Shown here piece after piece: positions 46,167-58,494 of a stretch of 64,000 bases of DNA. The stretch is from Prorocentrum cordatum. Taxonomy: Eukaryota; Sar; Dinophyceae; Prorocentrales; Prorocentraceae. The stretch lies in the NCBI GenBank assembly GCA_963575745.1, contig CAUYUJ010005625.1, positions 308,146 through 372,145 on the forward strand. Reading direction: 5' to 3'. Numbering within the stretch: position 1 is the first letter of the stretch; the number at the start of each line of letters is the position of its first letter. Position numbers and translations under genes: made by a program. Below the pieces are notes generated by a model, which had not been told where the DNA came from, did not search any database, and saw only the letters and a program-made list of their open reading frames with translations.

Positions 46167-49100
46167 CCAAGTGCCTGAGATTTCGTGCAGCGCAGACGCG
46201 TTGGAACTAGACGCATACGGTAGTATCCCGCCACCATGCCCAGGTCGCCGGCATCTCGGGAGCTATCTGATGCCCCCCTTGTGTCTGATATTAGTTGAAC
46301 GTACATTCGCGTAATGATGGAAGTAGGTATTCGGAATTACCGTCACAACACCGTATCATCAGTTCTGGATTGTAATCTCCGCTAGTAGTCGTGATGGCCT
46401 CGTGAATTCTGGGAGGTGTCTCCGTATGCATTGCGACCTTGGATGCAAGTGGCATCCCATTTCGCCTCCCACACAGACCGCCAGACTTTTCCCGTCTGAC
46501 ACGGCATTGTTCTGTCGCTCAGCGCCGTGGTGGACGATGAATGCCCTGAGACACCAGACGACCGCATCTCTCAAGTGTCTGAGATTAAGATTGATTGATA
46601 ATACGTGGAAGTATGGAATGATGGATAATTGCCGTGCAGTTGCGTGATGATGGAAGTATCTAGTAGCTTGTGGCAAGGCTCGCCAACGTTCCAGCGCATC
46701 ACTCCGTGTGACGCCGTTTCGAGTACCTCTCATTCGACCCTTGCTTGACACAGTAGACGCTCATGCGTAGCTTAGTTGCCAGCTTTATTATGATAGCACG
46801 CTCTGACTCGGTGCGTAATGATCTTGCGAGTGGTTGGGCACGAGTTGTATCGCGCACACGGTCAGTGGCAATGGTCAAATGCGTTTTGACCAGCCCTGGG
46901 CAGTGATGATTTGCGTTTCCCCTGAGTCTGATGTCGAAGTGACGAGGTTATGCAGCCTCACCGCTACGAGCCTCATCTGAGCCTGCTTCTTCATTAGAGC
47001 ATCTATTTTATGATTGTTACGCAGGTGTGGTCAAATCAATTTCGATGGACTTGCACCGCCTATAGTTCCATTTGTATCTGAGAGCGGGTGTGAAATAATT
47101 CATCTATAGTTTGTATCTTTTGAGAAGTCATCTGTGCAGGATGGCGTTGATGTGTTGTACGGTCGGCAATTTTGTCCGTGCCAGTGATATGGATTCGAGG
47201 CTTCCTTGGATGGCCACGACTCTAAACTCTCTGAGGTAAATGGCACGTGCATTTGTGTAATGCTGTGCAGTACGTATGCGGAGTTATCAGGCCAACATAA
47301 CACACTCTGTCCTAGGTGTAGCGTCCGCTAGTAGCCGTGTGAGCCACGTGAAATATGGGAGGTCTTTCCATATGCATTGTGATTTTGGACGCAAGTAATC
47401 ATTTTCTTCGCCTCCGACATAGGTCGCAAGGCTCTTCTTGTCTGACACGGCAGCGTTCTGTCGCGCAGCGCCGTGATGGACGATGAATGTTCTGATGCAT
47501 CGCTGTTGTGGTTCTCAGGAAATAGCGTGAGCATAATCACGTTCACCTTGTGTCCCACTGGAAACTTATTTGAGTGCGTCGTACCGCACGGCTGCTTGTA
47601 TGCAGTCAAGGCACAGTGCCAGAATTCAGACACTTGATTGTTATGCCAATGATGAGAGCAATATGGTCCGCGTTAGTGAAGTGGACTGAAGACCCCACCG
47701 GATGACCGCAAACTTCAAAGTGTCCGAGAGTTTGTGCAGCGCAGTCTCGTTTGGAATTAGACGCATACGGTAGTATCCCGCTACCATGCCCAGGTCGCCG
47801 GCATCTCGGGAGCCATCTAGGGCCTCCTGTGTCTGATATTAGTTTAACGTGCATTCGCGTAATGATGGAAGTAAGTATTCGTAGTTACCAGCCAGCCAAC
47901 ACCATCTCATCAACCTCAGGTGTGATTTTCCGCTAGTAGTCGTGATGGCCATGTGAATTCTGGAGGTGTCTCCGTATGCACTGCGACCTTGGACGCAAGT
48001 GTCATCCCTTTTCGCCTCCCATACGGACCGCCAGGCTCTTCCTGTCTGACACGGCAGCGTTCTGTCGCGCAGCGCCGTGTTGGACGATGAATGTCCTGAG
48101 ACATTTTTGATTCCCAGGACGACATAGTGTGAGCAGGTTTGCGTTCATCCAGTGTCGCTGTGGAAGTTTCTTTGAGAGCACTGTACGTCGCTGTTGTAGT
48201 GGTGCAGTCCGTGCAGAGAGACAGAACACAGATAATTGGTTGCTCGAGCAATGATGAACGCAACTTGGTCCGTGTTAGTGAGGTGGACTTAAGACCCCAC
48301 CAGATGACCGCAAACTCCCAAGTGTCTGAGATTTTGCGCAGCACTGTCGCGTTTAGAACTTGATTCATGAAGGTTCACGTTCACCAGTGTCCCACTGGAA
48401 GTTTCCCTGAGTGAGAGTGCAAGAATTCAGGTAATTGGTTGATTGATCAATGATGAAAGCAACTTGGTCCGTGTTAGCGAGTTGGACTTAGGACCCCACA
48501 AGATGACCGCAACTTTTCAGGTGTCTGAGATTTCGTGCAGCGCAGACGCGTTTGGAATTAGACGCATACGGTAGTATCCCGCCACCATGCCCAGGTCGTT
48601 GGCATCTCGGGAGCAATCTAGGGCTTGTTGTGCTTGATGTTAGTTTCACGTGCATTTGCGTAACGATGGAAGTAGGTACCCTGAGTTACCAGCCCAACGC
48701 CATATCATCAGTTCTGGATTGGAATTTTCCCTAATATTCGTGATTGCCACGTGAATTCTGGAGGTGTCTCCGTATGCACTGCGACCTTGGACGCAAGTGT
48801 CATCCCTTTTCGCCTCCCATACGGACCGCCAGGCTCTTCCTGTCTGACACGGCAGCGTTCTGTCGCGCAGCGCCGTGTTGGACGATGAATGTCCTGAGAC
48901 ATTTTTGATTCCCAGGACGACATAGTGTGAGCAGGTTTGCGTTCATCCAGTGTCGCTGTGGAAGTTTCTTTGAGAGCACTGTACGTCGCTGTTGTAGTGG
49001 TGCAGTCCGTGCAGAGAGACAGAACACAGATAATTGGTTGCTCGAGCAATGATGAACGCAACTTGGTCCGTGTTAGTGAGGTGGACTTAAGACCCCACCA

Positions 49101-49870
49101 GATGACCGCAAACTCCCAAGTGTCTGAGATTTTGCGCAGCACTGTCGCGTTTAGAACTTGATTCATGAAGGTTCACGTTCACCAGTGTCCCACTGGAAGT
49201 TTCCCTGAGTGAGAGTGCAAGAATTCAGGTAATTGGTTGATTGATCAATGATGAAAGCAACTTGGTCCGTGTTAGCGAGTTGGACTTAGGACCCCACAAG
49301 ATGACCGCAAATTTTCAGGTGTCTGAGATTTCGTGCAGCGCAGACGCGTTTGGAATTAGACGCATACGGTAGTATCCCGCCACCATGCCCAGGTCGTTGG
49401 CATCTCGGGAGCAATCTAGGGCTTGTTGTGCTTGATGTTAGTTTCACGTGCATTTGCGTAACGATGGAAGTAGGTACCCTGAGTTACCAGCCCAACGCCA
49501 TATCATCAGTTCTGGATTGGAATTTTCCCTAATATTCGTGATTGCCACGTGAATTCTGGAGGTGTCTCCGTATTCACTGCGACCTGGGACGCAAGTGTCA
49601 TCCTTTTTCGCCTCCCATACAGACCGCCAGGCTCCTCCTGTCTGACACGGCAGCGTTCTGTCGCGCAGCGCCGTGTTGGACGATGAATGCCCGTGTTGGA
49701 CGAGCAGGTTTACGTTCATCCAATGTCCCAATTGCTTGAAGTTTCTTTGCGTGTTTGTATGCCGCGGTTGTAGTGTTGCAGTCAGTGCAGAGAGCCAGAA
49801 CACATATGATTGGTTGGTCGATCAATGATGAATGCAATGTGGTCCGTGTTAGTGAGATGACCGCACCTTT
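46167..49870 (+). repeat. 3.7-kb tandem duplication, copy 1
   Basis: Nearly identical to 49,871 onward, with a constant offset of 3,675 bp from about 46,640 to the end. Before that the offset is 3,704 because copy 1 has 29 extra bases near 46,610. The copy holds one B module and three A units, two of which are themselves a ~798-bp tandem doublet (48,552 against 49,350). Confidence 0.9.
46896..46986 (+). ncRNA. Candidate box C/D snoRNA, copy 9
   Basis: Stem 5' side is CTGGGC; the 3' side is GCCTGC, so the outermost pair is lost. GTTATGC replaces GTCATGC downstream of the C'-like box. The upstream hairpin has loop ATGCGTT with an intact stem. Confidence 0.45.
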
Positions 49871-52800
49871 CCAAGTGCCTGAGATTTCGTGCAGCGCAGA
49901 CGCGTTGGAACTAGACGCATACGGTAGTATCCCGCCACCATGCCCAGGTCGCCGGCATCTCGGGAGCTATCTGATGCCCCCCTTGTGTCTGATATTAGTT
50001 GAACGTACATTCGCGTAATGATGGAAGTAGGTATTCGGAATTACCGTCACAACACCGTATCATCAGTTCTGGATTGTAATCTCCGCTAGTAGTCGTGATG
50101 GCCTCGTGAATTCTGGGAGGTGTCTCCGTATGCATTGCGACCTTGGATGCAAGTGGCATCCCATTTCGCCTCCCACACAGACCGCCAGACTTTTCCCGTC
50201 TGACACGGCAGCGTTCTGTCGCTCAGCGCCGTGTTGGACGATGAATGCCCTGAGACACCAGATGACCGCATCTCTCAAGTGTCTGAGATTCAGATTGATT
50301 GATAATACGTGCAGTTGCGTGATGATGGAAGTATCTAGTAGCTTGTGGCAAGGCTCGCCAACGTTCCAGCGCATCACTCCGTGTGACGCCGTTTCGAGCA
50401 CCTCTCATTCGACCCTTGCTTGACACAGTAGACGCTCATGCGTAGCTTAGTTGCCAGCTTTATGTTGACAGCACGCTCTGACTCGGTGCGTAATGATCTT
50501 GCGAGTGGTTGGACACGAGTTGTATCGCGCACACGGTCAGTGGCAATGGTCAAATGCGTTTTGACCAGCCCTGGGCAGTGATGATTTGCGTTTCCCCTGA
50601 GTCTGATGTCGAAGTGACGAGGTTATGCAGCCTCACCGCTACGAGCCTCATCTGAGCCTGCTTCTTCATTAGAGCATGTATTTTATGATTGTTACGCAGG
50701 TGTGGTCAAATCAATTTCGATGGACTTGCACCGCCTATAGTTCCATTTGTATCTGAGAGCGGGTGTGAAATAATTCATCTATAGTTTGTATCTTTTGAGA
50801 AGTCATCTGTGCAGGATGGCGTTGATGTGTTGTACGGTCGGCAATTTTGTCCGTGCCAGTGATATGGATTCGAGGCTTCCTTGGATAGCCACGACTCTAA
50901 ACTCTCTGAGGTAAATGGCACGTGCATTTGTGTAATGCTGTGCAGTACGTATGCGGAGTTATCAGGCCAACATAACACACTCTGTCCTAGGTGTAGCGTC
51001 CGCTAGTAGCCGTGTGAGCCACGTGAAATATGGGAGGTCTTTCCATATGCATTGTGATTTTGGACGCAAGTAATCATTTTCTTCGCCTCCGACATAGGTC
51101 GCAAGGCTCTTCTTGTCTGACACGGCAGCGTTCTGTCGCGCAGCGCCGTGATGGACGATGAATGTTCTGATGCATCGCTGTTGTGGTTCTCAGGAAATAG
51201 CGTGAGCATAATCACGTTCACCTTGTGTCCCACTGGAAACTTATTTGAGTGCGTCGTACCGCACGGCTGCTTGTATGCAGTCAAGGCACAGTGCCAGAAT
51301 TCAGACACTTGATTGTTATGCCAATGATGAGAGCAATATGGTCCGCGTTAGTGAAGTGGACTGAAGACCCCACCGGATGACCGCAAACTTCAAAGTGTCC
51401 GAGAGTTTGTGCAGCGCAGTCTCGTTTGGAATTAGACGCATACGGTAGTATCCCGCTACCATGCCCAGGTCGCCGGCATCTCGGGAGCCATCTAGGGCCT
51501 CCTGTGTCTGATATTAGTTTAACGTGCATTCGCGTAATGATGGAAGTAAGTATTCGTAGTTACCAGCCAGCCAACACCATCTCATCAACCTCAGGTGTGA
51601 TTTTCCGCTAGTAGTCGTGATGGCCACGTGAATTCTGGAGGTGTCTCCGTATGCACTGCGACCTTGGACGCAAGTGTCATCCCTTTTCGCCTCCCATACG
51701 GACCGCCAGGCTCTTCCTGTCTGACACGGCAGCGTTCTGTCGCGCAGCGCCGTGTTGGACGATGAATGCCCTGAGACATTTTTGATTCCCAGGACGACAT
51801 AGTGTGAGCAGGTTTGCGTTCATCCAGTGTCGCTGTGGAAGTTTCTTTGAGAGCACTGTACGTCGCTGTTGTAGTGGTGCAGTCCGTGCAGAGAGACAGA
51901 ACACAGATAATTGGTTGCTCGAGCAATGATGAACGCAACTTGGTCCGTGTTAGTGAGGTGGACTTAAGACCCCACCAGATGACCGCAAACTCCCAAGTGT
52001 CTGAGATTTTGCGCAGCACTGTCGCGTTTAGAACTTGATTCATGAAGGTTCACGTTCACCAGTGTCCCACTGGAAGTTTCCCTGAGTGAGAGTGCAAGAA
52101 TTCAGGTAATTGGTTGATTGATCAATGATGAAAGCAACTTGGTCCGTGTTAGCGAGTTGGACTTAGGACCCCACAAGATGACCGCAAATTTTCAGGTGTC
52201 TGAGATTTCGTGCAGCGCAGACGCGTTTGGAATTAGACGCATACGGTAGTATCCCGCCACCATGCCCAGGTCGTTGGCATCTCGGGAGCAATCTAGGGCT
52301 TGTTGTGCTTGATGTTAGTTTCACGTGCATTTGCGTAACGATGGAAGTAGGTACCCTGAGTTACCAGCCCAACGCCATATCATCAGTTCTGGATTGGAAT
52401 TTTCCCTAATATTCGTGATTGCCACGTGAATTCCGGAGGTGTCTCCGTATGCACTGCGACCTTGGACGCAAGTGTCATCCCTTTTCGCCTCCCATACGGA
52501 CCGCCAGGCTCTTCCTGTCTGACACGGCAGCGTTCTGTCGCGCAGCGCCGTGTTGGACGATGAATGTCCTGAGACATTTTTGATTCCCAGGACGACATAG
52601 TGTGAGCAGGTTTGCGTTCATCCAGTGTCGCTGTGGAAGTTTCTTTGAGAGCACTGTACGTCGCTGTTGTAGTGGTGCAGTCCGTGCAGAGAGACAGAAC
52701 ACAGATAATTGGTTGCTCGAGCAATGATGAACGCAACTTGGTCCGTGTTAGTGAGGTGGACTTAAGACCCCACCAGATGACCGCAAACTCCCAAGTGTCT

Positions 52801-53190
52801 GAGATTTTGCGCAGCACTGTCGCGTTTAGAACTTGATTCATGAAGGTTCACGTTCACCAGTGTCCCACTGGAAGTTTCCCTGAGTGAGAGTGCAAGAATT
52901 CAGGTAATTGGTTGATTGATCAATGATGAAAGCAACTTGGTCCGTGTTAGCGAGTTGGACTTAGGACCCCACAAGATGACCGCAAATTTTCAGGTGTCTG
53001 AGATTTCGTGCAGCGCAGACGCGTTTGGAATTAGACGCATACGGTAGTATCCCGCCACCATGCCCAGGTCGTTGGCATCTCGGGAGCAATCTAGGGCTTG
53101 TTGTGCTTGATGTTAGTTTCACGTGCATTTGCGTAACGATGGAAGTAGGTACCCTGAGTTACCAGCCCAACGCCATATCATCAGTTCTGG
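49871..53190 (+). repeat. 3.7-kb tandem duplication, copy 2
   Basis: Follows copy 1 to about 53,190. There it switches to sequence matching about 50,068 (GGATTGTAATCTCCGCTAG), the start of a third, partial period. The ~798-bp internal doublet is repeated (52,227 against 53,025). This is the pattern expected of unequal exchange between array units. Confidence 0.9.
50571..50661 (+). ncRNA. Candidate box C/D snoRNA, copy 10
   Basis: Identical to copy 9, as expected from the recent 3.7-kb duplication, so it is not independent evidence of constraint. Confidence 0.45.
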
Positions 53191-53667
53191 ATTGTAATCT
53201 CCGCTAGTAGTCGTGATGGCCTCGTGAATTCTGGGAGGTGTCTCCGTATGCATTGCGACCTTGGACGCAAGTGTCATCCCATTTCGCCTCCCACACAGAC
53301 CGCCAGGCTCTTCCTGTCTGACACGGCAGCGTTCTGTCGCTCAGCGCCGTGTTGGACGATGACCGCATCTCTCAAGTGTCTGAGATTCAGATTGATTGAT
53401 AATACGTGCAGTTGCGTGATGATGGAAGTATCTAGTAGCTTGTGGCAAGGCTCGCCAACGTTCCAGCGCATCACTCCGTGTGACGCCGTTTCGAGCACCT
53501 CTCATTCGACCCTTGCTTGACACAGTAGACGCTCATGCGTAGCTTAGTTGCCAGCTTTATGTTGACAGCACGCTCTGACTCGGTGCGTAATGATCTTGCG
53601 AGTGGTTGGGCACGAGTTGTATCGCGCACACGGTCAGTGGCAATGGTCAAATGCGTTTTGACCAGCC

Positions 53668-53758
53668 CTGGGCAGTGATGATTTGCGTTTCCCCTGAGTC
53701 TGATGTCGAAGTGACGAGGTCATGCAGCCTCACCGCTACGAGCCTCATCTGAGCCTGG
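53668..53758 (+). ncRNA. Candidate box C/D snoRNA, copy 11
   Basis: CTGGGC/GCCTGG stem and majority interior (GTCATGC). It lies in the third, partial period but lacks the changes of copies 9 and 10. Confidence 0.45.
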
Positions 53759-55189
53759 TTCTTCATTAGAGCATGTCTTTTATGATTGTTGCGCAGGTGT
53801 GGTCAAATCAATTTCGATGGATCTGCACCGTCTATAGTTTCATGTGTATCTGAGAGCGGGTGTGAAAGAAATCAAATATAGCGTTTATCCTTGAGAAATC
53901 ATCTGCGCAGGATGGCGTTGATTTGTTGTTCGGTCGGCAACTTTGTCCGTGTCAGTGATATGGATTCGAGGCCTCCTTGGATGGCCACGGCTCTAAACTC
54001 TCTGAGGTTAATGGCTCGTGCATTTGTGTAACGCTGTGCAGTAGGTATGCGGAGTTCTCAGGCCAACATAATACACTCTGTCCTAGGTGTAGCGTCCGCT
54101 AGTAGCCGTGTGAGCCACGCGAAGTATGGGAGGTCTTTCCGTATGCATTGTGACTTTGGACGCAAGTGTTATCTTGTTTCGTTTCTGACACAGGTCGCAA
54201 GGCTCTTCCTGCCTGACACGGCAGCGTTCTGTCGCGCAGCGCCGTGTTGGACGATGAATGTTTTGATGCATCGTTGTTGTGGTTCTCAAGATATAGCGTG
54301 AGCAGAATCACGCTCACACAGAGTCCCACTGGAAACTTCTTTGAGTGAGTCGTACCGCACGGCTGCTTGTATGCAGTCAAGGCACAGTGCAATGATTCGG
54401 ATAATCCATTGATATTCCAATGATGAAAGCAATTCGGTCCGTGTTAGTGGGGTGGACTTAGGACCCCACCGGATGACCGCAAACTTTCAAGTGTTTGAGA
54501 GTTTGTGCAGCGCAGTCGCGTCTGGAAATAGACGCATACGGTAGCATCCCGCCACCATGCCCAGGTCGTTGGCATCTCGGGAGTCATCTAGGGCCTCCTG
54601 TGTCTGATGTTACTTTAACGTGCATTCGCGTAATGATGGAAGTAAGTTTTCCGAGTTACCAGCCAGCCCAACACCATACCATCAGCTTCAGGTTTGACTT
54701 CCCGCTAGTATTCGTGATGGCCACGTGAATTCTGGAGGTGCCTCCATATGCATTGCGACCTTGGACGCAAGTGTCATCCCTTTTCGCCTCCCATACGGAC
54801 CGCCAGGCTCTTCCTGTCTGACACGGCAGCGTTCTGTCGCGCAGCGCCGTGAAGGAAGATGAATGTCCTGAGACATTTTTGATTCCCAGGACGACAGTGC
54901 GAGCAGGTTTACGTTCATCCAGTGTCGCATTGGAAGTTTTTTTGAATGCGCTGTACGCCGCTGTTGTAGTAGTTCAGTCCGTGCAGAGAGACAGAACACA
55001 GATAATTGGTTGCTCGAGCAATGATGAATGCAACTTGGTCCGTGTTAGCGAGGCGGATTTAAGACCCCACCGGATAACCGCAAACTCCCAAGTGTCTGAG
55101 ATTGTATAGGTTTACGCCACATCCGCCGACCCCTCTATAAACTACTGCGCGTCCAGGACTGCATTCCACGAGGTTTGTCCGATTCCTGG

Positions 55190-56740
55190 GAGGTTCTTGG
55201 GGGCGTTTGCGGGCTCTGTTCGGGCTCCCTGGGGCTTCTTGGGGCGTGTTGGGGGCTTTTTGAGGCAACCTGGGGTCGTGCTCGGGCCGAAGGCTGGAAA
55301 TGCGGGTTCGGATTCTCCTTGCGGGCCCCCTTTTTGGCGCCGTCCAGGGGTCTTTTGGGGCCGTCATCGGGGCTCCTTTGGCGCTCTTGGGACCTTTGTG
55401 GGTCGTCTTGGAGCTGTCCTAGGGGTCTTCGAGGCCTCTGAGGCCTTCTTGTAGGCCTCTTGGGCGGTATTGGAGGCCGCTTAGGGGTATCTTGGGCCGT
55501 CTGGGGCCATCTTGAGGCCATCCTGGGCCGTCTTGGGTGCATCTTGGGCCGTCTGGAAGGCATCTTGGGGCCATCTTCGACGTCTTGGAGGCCATCTTGG
55601 CTGTCCTGGAGGCCATCTTGGGTCATCTTGGAGCCACGTGCAGGCCATCTTACGCCATCTCGGGTGCATCTTGGGCCGTGAAAGCTGTCTTGGAGGCCAT
55701 CTTGGTCGTCTTGGAGGCCTGTTGGGGCCCCCTGGGGGCTGTTTTGGGGGCCTCTTTGGCCGTCGTGGGGCCATTTTGGAGGCCTCGTGGGCGATCTTGG
55801 GGCGATCTCGGGGGCCTCTTGGGCCGTCTTGAGCCGTCGGAATGCCAACAAAAAGAGCAAACGTCTTGGAGGCCTCTTGGGAGCCTCATGGCCGTCTTAA
55901 GCCATCGTGAGGCCATTGAGGCCATTCGAGGCCATCGTGAGGCCATTCTAGGCCATCGTGAGGTCTTGGAGGCATCTTGGGGCCATCTGAGCCGTCTTGG
56001 AGGTCATCTTGGCAGTCTTGGACGCGTCTGGATGCCCTTTTGGGGCCGTCTTGAGGCCATCTTGGAGGCCTCGTGGGCGATCTTGGGGCGATCTTGGGCA
56101 CCTCTTGGGCCGTCTTGAGCCGTCGGAAGTCCCCAAAAGAGCAACTGCCGAAATACTTCAAGCACCTAAGGACAATCAATAATTTTGACCTCTTTGGGTT
56201 CTTGGGCCGTCTTGGAGGCATCTCGGGGGCCTTTTGGGCCGTCGTGGGCCATCTTGAGGCCATCTGAGGCCGTTGCTGATGCATCTTGGGCCGTCTTGGA
56301 GGCATCTTGGGGCCATCTGAGCAGTCTTGGAGGCCATCTTGGCCGTCTTGGAGGCCTCTTGGGGCCCTCTTGAAGCCGTCTTGGGGGCCTCTTCGGCCGT
56401 CCTGGGGCCATCGTGGAGGCCTCATGGGTGATCTTGGAGCGATCTTGGGGGCCTCTTGGGCCGTCTTGAGTCGTCGGAATGCCAAACAAGAGCAAATGCC
56501 ACAATCCTTCAAAAACAATGTAAAATCAATGATTTTGGCCTTTTCGGGCCCTCCTGGAGGACCTCTTGGAGGCCTCTTGGGCAGTCTTTGGGCGTTTTGG
56601 AGGCATCTTGGGCAGTCAATGCCATTTTGGGCGCCTTGGAACGATCATTCGACGATTCGGGACCCTCTTGGATCGTCTTGGGGCCCACTTTGGGCCCTCT
56701 TGGCCTGATTTGGGGCCCTCTATGCTCCCATGACGCGTTC
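55190..56740 (+). repeat. GGCCATCTTGGG repeats with cassettes
   Basis: Words such as GGAGGCCATCTTGG and GGGCCGTCTTGAG in long succession. Cassettes with GCCGTCGGAA...AAGAGCAA occur at about 55,829, 56,119 and 56,471, spaced about 290 and 350 bp. They match cassettes of the 7,220-9,200 block. Confidence 0.85.
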
Positions 56741-56854
56741 GGGTCGGGCCCAGGGGGGAGGGGGGGGGGGGGGGGGCAAATCGCCGGTTTGGGGTCCCCA
56801 GGGGGGGTTATGGGGGGGGAAGAATCTCACACGCCTGGAGACCCACAAGGGGTC

Positions 56855-57040
56855 GGCGGATGACGGGACGCGCCCCTGGCGTGGACCGTTTGTTGGTGGT
56901 AAAAATTAATAATCGGGTACGCGTCGCACTTTGAAACTGCGCTGGCGGATGACGGGAAGCGCCCCTGGCGTGGACAATTTGTTGGTGGTAAAAATTAATA
57001 ATCAGGTACGCGCCGCACTTTGAAACTGTGCTGGCGGATT
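56855..57040 (+). repeat. 89-bp direct repeat, two copies plus a partial
   Basis: GGCGGATGACGGGA...GGTGGTAAAAATTAATAATC...TTTGAAACTG(C/T)GCT starts at 56,855 and 56,944, with a third start at 57,033. It follows the conserved ACGCCTGGAGACCCACAAG module also present near 9,195. Confidence 0.9.
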
Positions 57041-57512
57041 TTTGAAAAGTGGTCGTTTCTCTCGAGACATCCTCCAAACATCGGCCCGAGAGGGGACCCC
57101 GCATCGACGTCGTGTTCGAATCGCGCTTGGAGTGTTTTCCAATGGCCCAAGGGAGGCCCAAAAGACGCCCTGGAGAGTTCCAGGAACGCCCAAGAGCGCC
57201 CCAAGAAGACCCAAAGAGACCCCCAAGAGCGCTCTAGGAGCCACCCAGACAGCTCACAAGAACCCCAAGACGGCCCAAGAAGGGCCAAGAAGGCCCCAAG
57301 AGACTCCGGGGAGCGTCCCAGAAGGCCCCCAGCGCCGAGACGGCCTAAGAAAGCTCCCACAGAACCCCACGACGCGCCCAGACAGCCCAAGAAGACCTCA
57401 GAATCCCATAAGAGGACCCAAGGGGCCCCCAAGAAGCCCCCAGCAGGCCCCAAGAGAACCTTGTGTTGCGCCAGGAGCAACGTCTTTCTCCAATTGCATC
57501 GTACTGTCCTCT

Positions 57513-57561
<49 letters not shown>

Positions 57562-58494
57562 TCGCCCTCCGCATTGCTCTTCGTACTCGCCCTCGTTCTC
57601 TTCGTCCTCGTCCTTGTGCTTCTCTTCCTCCTCGTTGTCCTCATGCTCCTCCTCGCTATCCTCACGTTCGCCACGTCGTCCTCGTGATCGACTCCTCTTT
57701 GTCACCGCCTTCCTTTTCTTCTTCGCCCAATACGCCCATTTGACTACAGCGGCGCTTCCCGTTCTTGTCCGCTCAGGTTTTTGAAAAATGACAGTTTCTC
57801 TTGAGGCATCCTCCAAACGTCGGCCCAAGAGGGGACTCCGCATCGACGTCGTGTTCGAATCGCTCTTGGAGTGTTTTCCAACGGCCCAAGGGAGGCCCAA
57901 AAGACGCAGCGGAGAGGAGCGCCCAAGAGCGCCCCAAGAAGACCCCAAGAGACCCCCAAGAGCGCTCTAGGAGCCTCCCAGACAGCTCATAAGAACCCCA
58001 AGACGGCCCAAGAAGGGCCAAGAAGGCCTCAAGAGACTCCCAGGAGCGTCCCAGGAGGCCCCCAGCGCCGAGACGGCCTAAGAAAGCTCCCACAGAACCC
58101 CACGACGCGCCCAGATAGCCCAAGAAGACCCCAGAAGCCCATAAGAGGACCCAAGGGGCCCCCAAGAAGCCCCCAACAGGCCCCAAGAGAACCTTGTGTT
58201 GCGCCAGGAGCAACGTCTTTCTCCAATTGCATCGTACTGTCCTCTGTCGTCGTCGTCGTCGTCGTCGTCATCATCGCCCTCCTCATTCCTCCTCGTACTC
58301 GCCCTCGTTCTCTTCGTCCTCGTCCTTGTGCTTCTCTTCCTCCTCGTTGTCCTCATGCTCCTCCTCGCTATCCTCAAGTTCGCCACGTCGTCCTCGTGAT
58401 CGACTCCTCGTTGTCCTCGCCTTCCTTTTCTTCTTCGCCCTATACGCCCATTTGACTACAGCGGCGCTTCCCGTTCTTGTCCGATCAGGTGTTT
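57040..58494 (-). repeat. ~0.74-kb tandem duplication containing (GTC)n
   Basis: 57,042-57,780 and 57,781-58,494 are near-identical. Each starts TTGAAAA(A/G), carries CCCAAGAG-type repeats, then a GTC run (about 57,512-57,560 and 58,246-58,270) and a pyrimidine-rich tail. The GTC run differs in length between copies. Arg- and Pro-rich frames here are compositional. Confidence 0.9.

Larger units (their letters stand above)
24501..55103 (+). repeat. Large array, segment 2: A and B modules
   Basis: 30.6 kb of A modules (hairpin units) and B modules (with the C/D-like block) in one orientation. B modules recur at irregular intervals of about 0.7-7.4 kb. The marker CATCTATAG...ATCCTTGAGAACTCATCTGCG appears near 26,790, 27,511, 34,937, 38,538, 42,009 and 45,009, with related forms at 47,101 and 50,776. 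The region also contains the youngest, indel-free 603-bp tract and a 3.7-kb tandem duplication. Confidence 0.95.
55104..58494. mobile_element. Insertion 2: 3.4-kb GGCCTCTTGGG-family block splitting an A unit
   Basis: The left flank stops after AAGTGTCTGAGATT (55,103). The right flank resumes at GCAGCGAAGTCGCG (58,495), which are adjacent words of the A unit apart from a few bases. The inserted DNA reads GGCCTCTTGGG in the plus direction to about 56,740 and in the minus direction from about 57,130. No terminal inverted repeat was found. Insertion by transposition, by recombination or by replication-fork template switching are all possible. Confidence 0.7.

Noticed and set aside
46870-46890. 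Similarity of GGTCAGTGGCAATGGTC to the 5' part of U4 snRNA (CAGTGGCAGTATC)
   Set aside because: Only about nine bases agree and no Sm site or U6-pairing stem follows.
28320-53000. Recurring minus-strand frames of about 150 codons in the A units
   Set aside because: They recur in phase because the unit is 603 bp (201 codons). Two different minus frames are open over the same DNA in many units, diverged units break them, and the DNA contains several stem-loops. No domain is visible. A codon-substitution test over all units would settle it.
55135-56520. Minus-strand Pro/Arg-rich frames of up to 241 codons
   Set aside because: They follow from the GGCCATCTTGGG repeat composition. Similar frames appear wherever the family occurs, in either orientation.
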